Positions 6,363-12,789 of a stretch of DNA of 12,789 nt are shown piece by piece (the first letter of the stretch is position 1; every line of letters begins with the position of its first letter). The stretch is from Actinomycetota bacterium (GTDB taxonomy: Bacteria; Actinomycetota; Acidimicrobiia; Acidimicrobiales; UBA8592): the NCBI GenBank assembly GCA_002715425.1, contig PAYW01000017.1, positions 1-12,789 on the forward strand, read 5' to 3'. The notes beneath the pieces were generated by a model, which saw nothing but the letters and a program-made list of their open reading frames with translations, had not been told where the DNA came from and did not search any database. The position numbers and the translations under genes were made by a program.

Positions 6363-7260
6363 CGCTGCTTTGGTCAGTGGTTAAAGTATCATCAGTAGCG
6401 AATTCTTTGATTGTTTTCTCAATATCAGATCTATATTTTAGGAGAATGTTGACAGTGTCCGATGCAGTTTTAGCATCAATGTGCTCGACTCCAAGATGGA
6501 CGAGTGTTCGTGCCCAATCTAGGGTCTCAGAAACTGATGGGGCTTTCTTTAGATCTAATTGCCGAATGGACCTCACAACCCGTGCGATTTGATCCGAGAG
6601 GGACTCGTTAATATCGGGCACCTTGGTCAAGATTATCTCGCGTTCACGTTCAAGATCTGGGTAGTCAATATGGAGAAATAGGCATCTTCGCTTTAAAGCT
6701 TCTGATAACTCTCGTGTGTTATTTGATGTAAGAAACACTAAGGGAATCTGTCGAGCGGTGACCGTACCCAGTTCAGGAATAGAAACTTGATAATCAGAGA
6801 GAATTTCCAGCAATAGAGCTTCCGTTTCGATCTCTACCCTATCCACTTCGTCAATGAGTAAGACGACGGGGTCCTCGCTCTGAATTGCTTCCAGAAGAGG
6901 ACGAGTCAGAAGAAATTCATCTGAAAATATATCATCTTCAATTTCTTCCCATGACCCATCGCCACTTAGATTCCGTTCAGCTTGAATTCTCAGCAATTGT
7001 TTTTTGTAATTCCACTCATAGAGTGCTTTTGATTCGTCTAGCCCTTCGTAACACTGCAACCGAATCAGTCGAGCACCGCTCATCTCAGCTACGCTTTTAG
7101 CCAATTGGGTTTTACCAGTCCCAGCAGGACCTTCCACAAGAACTGGTTTCTGCAAACGATCACCTAGATAAACAACACCTGCTATACCTTCATCAGCAAG
7201 GTATGAAACCTCTTTTAAGCTGGAGCGGACTTCGGGAACATCATTGAATCTATAAGACAT
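6355..7260 (-). CDS. MoxR-type AAA+ ATPase (CoxD-like)
   Basis: The 301-residue ATPase has Walker A GPAGTGKT (44-51), Walker B VVLLIDEVDR (132-141, D137/E138), sensor 1 around TSNNTRE (178-184), and an ALKRRC block (188-193) holding the likely arginine finger. After the AAA core comes the usual helical lid (about 205-290), and the protein ends in a short polar tail. MoxR ATPases use ATP to remodel or metallate client proteins together with a VWA partner, here the next gene, which overlaps by 8 bp. The length and the CYEGLD (70-75) segment after Walker A fit the CoxD subgroup. The ATG at 7260 has no Shine-Dalgarno. TACTCT lies 6 bp upstream and could be a -10 element for a leaderless transcript, and TTGACT within the palindrome at 7301-7316 could be an alternative -35. 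Confidence 0.95.
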   Translation of the reverse strand: MSYRFNDVPEVRSSLKEVSYLADEGIAGVVYLGDRLQKPVLVEGPAGTGKTQLAKSVAEMSGARLIRLQCYEGLDESKALYEWNYKKQLLRIQAERNLSGDGSWEEIEDDIFSDEFLLTRPLLEAIQSEDPVVLLIDEVDRVEIETEALLLEILSDYQVSIPELGTVTARQIPLVFLTSNNTRELSEALKRRCLFLHIDYPDLEREREIILTKVPDINESLSDQIARVVRSIRQLDLKKAPSVSETLDWARTLVHLGVEHIDAKTASDTVNILLKYRSDIEKTIKEFATDDTLTTDQSSDG

Positions 7261-7300
7261 AATTTGAGAGTAGAGGGGGTAAAGGGGATGGAACGAACTG

Positions 7301-7316
7301 TAGTCAAATTTGACTA
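7301..7316. promoter_or_regulatory. Perfect 16-bp palindrome between moxR and murJ, candidate operator
   Basis: TAGTCAAATTTGACTA is identical on both strands. It contains TTGACT in both orientations (7310-7315 plus, 7302-7307 minus), each a 5 of 6 match to a -35 hexamer. It stands in the 104-bp region between the divergent starts of moxR and murJ, 41 bp from moxR and 48 bp from murJ. It may be a regulator site, a back-to-back pair of -35 elements, or both. Confidence 0.5.
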
Positions 7317-7338
7317 TATGTTAGGTTATCCGTAGAAA
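7310..7338 (+). promoter_or_regulatory. Probable murJ promoter
   Basis: TTGACT (7310-7315) and TAGAAA (7333-7338) are separated by 17 bp. The hexamers match the consensus at 5 and 4 of 6 bases. The predicted start near 7345 leaves a leader of about 20 nt before the GTG at 7365, without a visible Shine-Dalgarno. The -35 is half of the palindrome. Confidence 0.42.
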
Positions 7339-7364
7339 CTCCCATAACGGGTACCCTTAGTCAT

Positions 7365-9035
7365 GTGAATGTAAATAATTCCGAAGCGAATGAACCAGGT
7401 GTAAGCGGAAAGCCCGCGCTGCTTGTGGGAGCTGGAGTCACTCTGTCAAGGCTCTCTGGCCTGATCCGTGAACTAGTTCTTGCAGGCCTTCTCGGAACGC
7501 GCATAGCCGCTGATGCATTTAAGGCAGCATTGCAAATCCCTGGTCTTTTGCAGAATATATTAGGGGAAGGAACTTTATCTGCATCGTTTGTTCCTGTCTA
7601 CAGCCAATTAGTCGATGAAGAGGGCCACGATGAGAGTAATGCAAGTACCGTTGCTGGCGTAGTCCTCTCTGTCCTTGCCCTGCTAACAGGACTTGTTGTT
7701 TTTGTAGGAATAGTTGCGGCAAGACCAATAACGAAAGTTCTTCTACCTGTATTACCTGACGCTACTTTCGAACTAACTGTTGATCTGGTTCGCGTTATGT
7801 GGGCCGGGTTAGGTTTTATTGTTTTGTCGGCTTGGTGCTTAGGAGTTCTCAATTCCCATAGAAAGTTTTTCCTTTCTTTCGCTGCGCCCATTATTTGGAA
7901 CGCAGCCCAAATTTTCCTTGCCGTATTTGCATGGGCTAACGGCTGGGATGACGGAGAAATAGCAAGAGCTGCCGCTTGGGGTGTCCTTATTGGAGGATTT
8001 CTTCAATTCGTCATACAGCTACCTGCCGTATACAGGGTGGCCCCTTCTATACGATCAAGTTTCCGTATTCGCCTTAAGCCTGTTCAGGATATTTTCAATA
8101 GGTTCACTCCAGCCCTTTTAGGGAGAGGAGTTATCCAACTATCAGCCTTCTTGGATTTATTTCTCGCTGGCTTTTTGGCTGCTGGGGCTTTCGCTGGCTT
8201 ATCTATAGCGCAGATCATCTATCTACTCCCTATAGGAATCTTTGCCATGTCGATTGTTTCCGCTGACCTTCCTGAATTATCACGTGATCAAAAAGATATG
8301 CCAAGAGTGATAAATCGCTTAGAAATAAGTCAGGAAAGACTCACTTTTTACGTTGCATTTTCGGCTATTGCATTTTTCTCAATTGGAAGACCTATTATTG
8401 GAGCTCTTTTTGAACGCGGTGATTTCACTGAAGAAGATACTTTGTTCGTATGGCTTATTTTGTGCGCTTATAGCTTTGGCCTAATCACTTCTAGCGTCAG
8501 TCGACTATACCAAAATGTGTGTTACGCAAGTGGAGACACTAAAGGTCCTGCAAAGTTTGCTGCACTTAGAGTTTGCATTTCAGGTGTTGTCGGTGTGATT
8601 CTGATGTTCCAATTTGACCGGTTCGCTATCAACGTTGACGAGATTGTAAGGATAGGTGATCTACCGGCTTTCAAGCCGCTTCCAGAATCTATTCGCTCAA
8701 CAGATATGGGGCCCCAAGCTTTGGGTGCTGTAGGTCTAGCCTTAGGTAGTGCCTGTGGGTCATGGATAGAGTATGCGCGACTAAAAAGGCGCATGATCAG
8801 CATTATGCCTTCTGACTATCAGCTACCTAAGCCATTAGTAAATCTCTATATACCCCTTGTGACTAGTGGGCTAATTGGCGGATCTCTCGCATGGGTTTTT
8901 GAAGGGGTTCACAATTTGATACTGGGACCATCTCTTCTGCTAATTACAGGCGCTGTCTATGTCTATTTGTCCCACTTGAAAGGGTCCGTCCCCGCAAGAG
9001 AGTTACTTCGTCTCGCCAAAGTCTCCGATAAATAG
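7365..9035 (+). CDS. murJ: Lipid II flippase MurJ (MviN family)
   Basis: MurJ moves lipid II across the cytoplasmic membrane for peptidoglycan synthesis. The 556-residue protein is hydrophobic throughout, consistent with about 14 membrane helices. The family blocks are SRLSGLIRE (28-36), ADAFKAALQIPGLLQNILGEG (48-69, cited by position), LSASFVPVY (71-79), GVLNSHRKF (160-168) and FERGDF (349-354). R29, R35 and D50 align with E. coli R18, R24 and D39. The positions aligned with E. coli R52 and R270 appear to be Q63 and I284, while R254 lies in LLGRGVIQLSAFLD. A polar stretch at about 417-450 (DRFAINVDEI to TDMGPQ) enlarges a loop between late helices. The GTG start has no ribosome binding site. 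The stop abuts the proB stop with no bases between. Confidence 0.93.
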   Translation: MNVNNSEANEPGVSGKPALLVGAGVTLSRLSGLIRELVLAGLLGTRIAADAFKAALQIPGLLQNILGEGTLSASFVPVYSQLVDEEGHDESNASTVAGVVLSVLALLTGLVVFVGIVAARPITKVLLPVLPDATFELTVDLVRVMWAGLGFIVLSAWCLGVLNSHRKFFLSFAAPIIWNAAQIFLAVFAWANGWDDGEIARAAAWGVLIGGFLQFVIQLPAVYRVAPSIRSSFRIRLKPVQDIFNRFTPALLGRGVIQLSAFLDLFLAGFLAAGAFAGLSIAQIIYLLPIGIFAMSIVSADLPELSRDQKDMPRVINRLEISQERLTFYVAFSAIAFFSIGRPIIGALFERGDFTEEDTLFVWLILCAYSFGLITSSVSRLYQNVCYASGDTKGPAKFAALRVCISGVVGVILMFQFDRFAINVDEIVRIGDLPAFKPLPESIRSTDMGPQALGAVGLALGSACGSWIEYARLKRRMISIMPSDYQLPKPLVNLYIPLVTSGLIGGSLAWVFEGVHNLILGPSLLLITGAVYVYLSHLKGSVPARELLRLAKVSDK

Positions 9036-10136
9036 TCAGCTATTAGATGGAGCTAGCAGTACCAGATCATCGCGGTGGATGACTTCTTCAGGTGAACCTT
9101 TAGGGTGATCTTTAGAAGGAAGGCCTAATAGAGGAGCTAGATCGATAGAGCTGATTGCACACAAACCGCGCGCTATGTATTTCCCAGCATTATTCATAAT
9201 CGATACTGCTTCGCCACTTTCCCATTGTCCTAAAATGCTCTTTACCCCAACAGCCAACAAGGAACCTCCATTATTCAAAAGAGCTTCCTCGGCGCCGTGG
9301 TCTATTTGAAGCGTACCGTTAGGTTCTAGGGCAAAAGCTATCCATAGTTTCTTTGCTGAAAGTTTCTGCTGATTAGGGCGCACGATGGTACCAGTTTCTG
9401 GTGATTCATTTAATGCGTTAATTAAGACTCTATCGCTTGCTGCTGAAGCAATAGTCGTCGTGACTCCTGACCATGCAGCCATCCGCGCTGCAGCCAATTT
9501 TGAGCTCATACCGCCGCTACCCTGCTTTCCGCCTGATTTTCCAATTTCTGCGGTCAACTCACCAGTAGAGTCAATTTCAGGTATTAACGTTGCGTTTTCA
9601 TCCAAATGAGGATCTGCTGAGAAAATCCCTTCTGTATCGGTAAGGATGATAAGCTTCTCCGCTTGAACTAGGTGCGCTAGCAATGCCGCAATGCGATCAT
9701 TATCACCCCACCTAATAGCATCATCTGCTACAGCATCATTTTCATTAACAATTGGGACCACTCCAGCTTCCAAAAGAGACTCAAGGGTTGATCGTGCATG
9801 AAGATAGCGAGACCGAACAAAAAAATCATCAGGAGCTAGAAGTAGCTGACCATACCCTAGGTTATGCCGAGCTAATTCCTCTCCATAGATCGCCATGAGT
9901 TTTGGTTGCCCTATGGCAGAAGCTGCCTGAAGGACACGCGAGTCATCAGGACGACCTGAGGTAAAGCCCAACATGGGTAGCCCAACTCCAATAGCCCCAC
10001 TACTAACTAAAATAATATCGCTGTATTTTTCTCTGACTTCGGCGACTTCATCACATAGTTTGGCGATTGCCTCGCGCTTTATGGAACCATCAACTTTGGT
10101 TAATGACGAAGTACCTATTTTAACGACAACTTTCAC
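9036..10136 (-). CDS. proB: Glutamate 5-kinase ProB with PUA domain
   Basis: ProB phosphorylates glutamate to gamma-glutamyl phosphate, the first and usually feedback-inhibited step of proline synthesis. The 366-residue protein has an amino-acid-kinase domain (1-255): KIGTSSL (6-12), SSGAIGVG (45-52), NENDAV (131-136), GDNDRIAALLA (144-154), LTDTEGIFSADP (165-176) and GSGGMSSKLAAA (206-217, with K213). A C-terminal PUA domain follows (about 262-342), as in most full-length bacterial ProB. The start is GTG at 10136, 53 bp after obg and without a clear Shine-Dalgarno. ProA, which must take over the unstable product and is usually encoded next to proB, is not in the window. Confidence 0.97.
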   Translation of the reverse strand: MKVVVKIGTSSLTKVDGSIKREAIAKLCDEVAEVREKYSDIILVSSGAIGVGLPMLGFTSGRPDDSRVLQAASAIGQPKLMAIYGEELARHNLGYGQLLLAPDDFFVRSRYLHARSTLESLLEAGVVPIVNENDAVADDAIRWGDNDRIAALLAHLVQAEKLIILTDTEGIFSADPHLDENATLIPEIDSTGELTAEIGKSGGKQGSGGMSSKLAAARMAAWSGVTTTIASAASDRVLINALNESPETGTIVRPNQQKLSAKKLWIAFALEPNGTLQIDHGAEEALLNNGGSLLAVGVKSILGQWESGEAVSIMNNAGKYIARGLCAISSIDLAPLLGLPSKDHPKGSPEEVIHRDDLVLLAPSNS

Positions 10137-10189
10137 GTTTCTATTGTCGCAGCATCGGAGGTGAATTTCTTGTATTTAGACCTAACTAA

Positions 10190-11446
10190 TTAGAAGTCAA
10201 AATTTCCATCTTCATGAAATTCAAACTCCAGTTGACCGATCTTGACGATATCCCCTTCTTTGACTCCGGCGCGCTTAAGCGCCTTGTTGACGCCTAGTTT
10301 GTCCAGAGAACTCTGAATAAACTGGAGGGCTTCTATGTTGGTTAGGTCATTTAAAGCAACAGCGCGCTCAGCGCTTCTTCCAAAGACGGTGAATAGGTTA
10401 TTTCCGCTCTTTTCAACTCGAATGCCTTTGGGAGTGGGGCGATGAATGACTTCATCAGTATTTGTAAGAGTCACTTGGCTTCGCTCTTGCCTAACTAATC
10501 GCTCCATTTCAGCCAAAGCCATTTCTAAACCATAACCAGTTACCGATGAAATCGGAATACACGAATCTGGCACACTAGCGATACCTACATCATGTTTTGA
10601 AGCTAGAAGCAAACGGGGCCTTTGAAGAAGATCTGGTTTATAGGTTCCGAGCTCTCTGAGGAGCGTCTCGAGTTGCTCATCCGGAGATGTCCCTTCGTAA
10701 GATGCCAAGTCAAGAAGAACCACTAATACTCTGGCTCTTTCAACATGTCTAAGGAACTGGTGGCCTAGCCCTTTGCCTTCCGATGCCCCTTCGATAAGTC
10801 CAGGTATATCTGCTACCACCATTTCGAAATCTTCCCGCACTTTAACAACCCCTAAGTTAGGTACGAGTGTCGTGAATGGGTAGTCAGCAATTTTTGGACG
10901 AGCAGCAGATATCCGAGAGATTAGAGTACTTTTCCCCACATTTGGAAACCCCACTAATGCGACATCAGCCAAGAGTTTTAACTCCAATCGCAGCCATTGC
11001 TCTTCTCCGGATTCCCCTTGCTCTGCAAAACTCGGAGCGCGTCGATTGTTAGCTAAAAATCTTGCATTTCCTTTACCGCCCTCACCCCCTTTTGCAGCGA
11101 GCCATTTCGTACCTGATGATGAAAGGTCAGCTAGTATTTCGCCTCCTTGATCTCGAACGATTGTCCCCACCGGAACTTGTACTTCCATCGAGTCGCCATT
11201 CGCACCATGACGTCGTTTACCTTCTCCATGCCGCCCGTTTTCGGCTCTTCGATGAGGATAATCCCTAAACGAAAGCAATGAAGCAGTGTTATGGTCTGCA
11301 ACCAACCAAATATCACCCCCAGCACCGCCATCGCCTCCATCGGGGCCACCCCGATTGACGTGCGCTTCTCTTCTAAAAGCGACACATCCTGCTCCACCAT
11401 CGCCCCCTCTTACATTGAGGCCGCATTCGTCAACAAAGTTTGACAC
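10190..11446 (-). CDS. obg: Obg family GTPase (ObgE/CgtA) with C-terminal OCT domain
   Basis: Obg is an essential GTPase that acts in 50S ribosome assembly and links growth to GTP/(p)ppGpp. The 418-residue protein shows all three domains: the glycine-rich Obg fold (1-158, with GGDGGAGCVAFRRE and GGDGGAGGDIWL), the G domain (159-325) and the OCT domain found in actinobacterial and Gram-positive Obg (about 338-412). G-domain motifs are G1 GFPNVGKST (166-174), switch I FTTL (191-194), G3 DIPGLIEGAS (213-222), G4 SKHD (283-286, serine for the usual asparagine of NKxD) and G5 SSVTG (300-304). The start is GTG, chosen for AAGG about 8 bp upstream and the standard N-terminus. It follows rpmA by 60 bp in the conserved rplU-rpmA-obg order. 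Confidence 0.98.
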   Translation of the reverse strand: MSNFVDECGLNVRGGDGGAGCVAFRREAHVNRGGPDGGDGGAGGDIWLVADHNTASLLSFRDYPHRRAENGRHGEGKRRHGANGDSMEVQVPVGTIVRDQGGEILADLSSSGTKWLAAKGGEGGKGNARFLANNRRAPSFAEQGESGEEQWLRLELKLLADVALVGFPNVGKSTLISRISAARPKIADYPFTTLVPNLGVVKVREDFEMVVADIPGLIEGASEGKGLGHQFLRHVERARVLVVLLDLASYEGTSPDEQLETLLRELGTYKPDLLQRPRLLLASKHDVGIASVPDSCIPISSVTGYGLEMALAEMERLVRQERSQVTLTNTDEVIHRPTPKGIRVEKSGNNLFTVFGRSAERAVALNDLTNIEALQFIQSSLDKLGVNKALKRAGVKEGDIVKIGQLEFEFHEDGNFDF

Positions 11447-11506
11447 AGTATTACCTTAGATTGAAACTACCGAGACCAGTGACTGTTTCGGAAAGATTAC
11501 AAAAGT

Positions 11507-11758
11507 CTATTCGGGAATAACGTCAACGAGTTTTCTACCGCGTCTTGATCCAAATTTAACCCTGCCATCCGCTGTGGCAAATAGGGTATCGTCTCCTCCG
11601 CGGCCAACATTGTTGCCTGGATGGAATTTCGTTCCACGCTGACGCACCAGAATTGATCCAGCAGAAACCAAAGTTCCGTCATAGGCTTTAACACCTAAGC
11701 GTTGAGCATTTGAATCTCTCCCGTTACGGGTGGACCCGCCGCCTTTAGTCTTTGACAT
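11507..11758 (-). CDS. rpmA: Large-subunit ribosomal protein bL27
   Basis: The 83-residue basic protein matches bL27 along its length: [18 protein letters not shown] near residues 8-25, [19 protein letters not shown] (34-52, cited by position), [10 protein letters not shown] and KFGSRRGRK. bL27 reaches toward the peptidyl-transferase centre with its N-terminus and stabilises the 3' end of P-site tRNA. The N-terminus (MSKTKGG) shows no Firmicutes-type cleavable extension and differs slightly from the common MAHKKG start. The ATG has AAAGGA 8 bp upstream, overlapping the last codons of rplU (4-bp gap), so the two ribosomal genes are co-transcribed and probably coupled. Confidence 0.98.
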   Translation of the reverse strand: MSKTKGGGSTRNGRDSNAQRLGVKAYDGTLVSAGSILVRQRGTKFHPGNNVGRGGDDTLFATADGRVKFGSRRGRKLVDVIPE

Positions 11759-11762
11759 CTTG

Positions 11763-12071
11763 CTAGTCCTTTGTTATCGAAGTGATCTTGATTTCATTGT
11801 AGTTCTGCCTATGGCCCCACCGACGTCTCTGATTGCTCTTATTTTTATATGTGAATCCATTGATCTTTTTCCCGCGACCTTCACCAACGATTTCAGCCAC
11901 TACTTTACTTCCTTCTAATTCGGCTGGAGTCGCGAAGACTGAATCTCCATCAACAATCATTACCGGAGACAGACTGACAGAAGAGCCTACGTCCCCTAGT
12001 AGTTCCACCTTAATGACTTGATCTTTTTTAACCCGGTATTGCTTCCCACCGGTCTTAATTACGGCATACAT
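11763..12071 (-). CDS. rplU: Large-subunit ribosomal protein bL21
   Basis: The 102-residue protein begins with the bL21 signature [14 protein letters not shown] and continues with VKVELL-type strands, [38 protein letters not shown] (69-93, cited by position) and a final IKITSI strand. bL21 binds 23S rRNA together with bL20. The ATG is preceded by GGTGA at only about 3 bp, a rather tight spacing. A 73-bp gap follows the RNase E/G gene, and part of a long stem-loop (12128-12163) lies in it. This adjacency of RNase E/G and rplU is common in Actinomycetota. Confidence 0.98.
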   Translation of the reverse strand: MYAVIKTGGKQYRVKKDQVIKVELLGDVGSSVSLSPVMIVDGDSVFATPAELEGSKVVAEIVGEGRGKKINGFTYKNKSNQRRRWGHRQNYNEIKITSITKD

Positions 12072-12127
12072 AAGTCACCAGCCTAGTACTTTCTGGGCAA
12101 AATACCGACACATCTTAAAGCAGATAG

Positions 12128-12163
12128 CCAGAAACAGAGTTAATTCAACTCTGAGCTTTCTGG
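12128..12163 (-). other. Two-part RNA stem-loop spanning the stop codon of the RNase E/G gene
   Basis: On the minus strand, CCAGAAA (12163-12157) pairs with TTTCTGG (12134-12128), and CAGAGTT (12153-12147) pairs with AACTCTG (12141-12135). The loop is GAATT, with a 3-base bulge (GCT) between the two 7-bp stems. The TGA stop (12147-12145) lies at the top of the structure. No T run follows, so it is not a standard intrinsic terminator. It could be an mRNA stability or processing element between rne and rplU, or an autoregulatory cleavage site for RNase E/G. Confidence 0.55.
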
Positions 12164-12789
12164 TATGACTGCAATAAGCCCTCCCCTATTCGTTTGCGTG
12201 TCATTTCAACAAGCCCCAGCTCAGATATTCCCAAAACTTGTGTGCGAGTTTTATCTCGAGACAATGCTTCACGGAATACTCTAAGCACATCTTCCCGATT
12301 CTTTTGAACTTCCATATCCACAAAATCAATAACAATAATCCCGCCTATGTCTCTTAATCGTAGTTGCCTCGCAACCTCTTTCGCTGCTTCTAGATTGTTT
12401 CTATAAACAGTTTCTTCAAGGTTTGATGAACCGACATTTTTACCTGTATTAACGTCAATCACAGTCAATGCCTCAGTATGTTCAATGATTAAAGAGCCTC
12501 CGGAAGGAAGCCAGACTTTAGAGTCCAACGCTTTTGTTAATTGCTCAGTAACATATAATTTCTCAAAGAGTGGGAGATCCTCCTCGACTGGATTGTGAAA
12601 CTCTATACGATCAGCAAGCGCTGGTGCAACAGTTTCTAAGTACTCACTTGCTTCCAGGTAGAGATCTTTATTATCTACAACAACAGACCTGTATTGCTTA
12701 TTAAATTCTTCACGAATGACGCGAAACGGCATTTCTGGCTCTCGATGCAAAAGAGTGGGCGCTGAAGCTTTACTTGCTAAATCCTCAAT
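12145..12789 (-). CDS. rne: Ribonuclease E/G family protein, C-terminal part (5' end outside window)
   Basis: This endoribonuclease processes rRNA and mRNA. The 214 visible residues, open to the window edge, cover the RNase H-like and DNase I-like catalytic part: EALTVIDVNTGK (106-117, with D112) and GGIIVIDFVDME (149-160, with D155). These give the two Mg-binding aspartates equivalent to E. coli D303 and D346. TRKRIGEGL follows (197-205). The protein then stops after nine residues (LQSYQKAQS). Family members, including Mycobacterium, as I recall, continue here into the zinc-link (CPxCxGxG) that holds the tetramer together. No CxxC occurs in the other frames downstream. The TTG at 12750 is internal to the domain, so it is not the start; the gene continues upstream. 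Gene name rne versus rng cannot be decided from this part. Confidence 0.95.
   Translation of the reverse strand: MEDLASKASAPTLLHREPEMPFRVIREEFNKQYRSVVVDNKDLYLEASEYLETVAPALADRIEFHNPVEEDLPLFEKLYVTEQLTKALDSKVWLPSGGSLIIEHTEALTVIDVNTGKNVGSSNLEETVYRNNLEAAKEVARQLRLRDIGGIIVIDFVDMEVQKNREDVLRVFREALSRDKTRTQVLGISELGLVEMTRKRIGEGLLQSYQKAQS

Noticed and set aside
4890..7260. MoxR-VWA pair as an anti-phage or ternary system
   Set aside because: There is no third component, effector nuclease or protease and no defence neighbours. The proteins resemble the CoxD/CoxE chaperone type.
7271..7291. G-rich tract upstream of moxR as a possible G-quadruplex
   Set aside because: It has only two runs of three or more G close together, which is not enough for a standard quadruplex.
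11470..11491. Inverted repeat between rpmA and obg as a terminator
   Set aside because: The stem has only about six pairs with mismatches and no U-tract follows. The 60-bp gap is more simply a leader for obg.

Overview
The window is a compact chromosomal stretch of housekeeping genes. By eye the base composition is balanced to slightly AT-rich. Several features point to Actinomycetota: a class II (Mycobacterium-type) DAHP synthase, an LCP/LytR_C protein between nadD and rsfS, the rne-rplU-rpmA-obg-proB block, a CoxD/CoxE-like MoxR-VWA pair, many GTG/TTG starts and several genes without a Shine-Dalgarno sequence. Balanced composition and near-zero spacing suggest a streamlined, possibly aquatic, Acidimicrobiia-like lineage. 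That placement is an inference, and no taxonomic marker in the window was compared with a database.

Layout. Left block, minus strand: nadD (1669-2262), a membrane-anchored degenerate LCP/LytR_C protein (510-1661), rsfS (107-508) and tRNA-Ala(GGC) (1-72, cut by the window edge at the discriminator base). A 371-bp divergent intergenic region follows. It holds the best promoter in the window, with an inverted repeat over its -35 element, and precedes an unusual small sigma-70 factor (2634-3470, plus). Then come the class II DAHP synthase (3541-4887, plus) and, convergent to it with only 2 bp between stop codons, a VWA protein (4890-6362) coupled to its MoxR ATPase (6355-7260, both minus). A short divergent promoter region with a perfect 16-bp palindrome separates moxR from murJ (7365-9035, plus). 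The murJ stop abuts the stop of proB (9036-10136, minus). The right block runs on the minus strand in transcription order rne/rng (12145-12789, 5' end outside the window), rplU, rpmA, obg, proB.

Functions. The right block combines RNA processing, the bL21/bL27 ribosomal proteins, the ribosome-assembly GTPase Obg and the first step of proline synthesis. The left block combines NAD synthesis, a cell-envelope protein and the ribosome-silencing factor RsfS. In many Actinomycetota, as I recall, these two blocks are contiguous through proA. Here proA is absent from the junction, and sigma, aroG, VWA, moxR and murJ lie between.

I found no mobile element, CRISPR array, phage gene or obvious novel multi-gene system. 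The items most worth a second look are the RNase E/G that ends just before its expected zinc-link with a long stem-loop over its stop codon, the sigma factor with altered DNA-contacting residues and a controlled-looking promoter, the palindrome between moxR and murJ, the LCP protein that has lost its arginines, and a MurJ without two arginines essential in E. coli.
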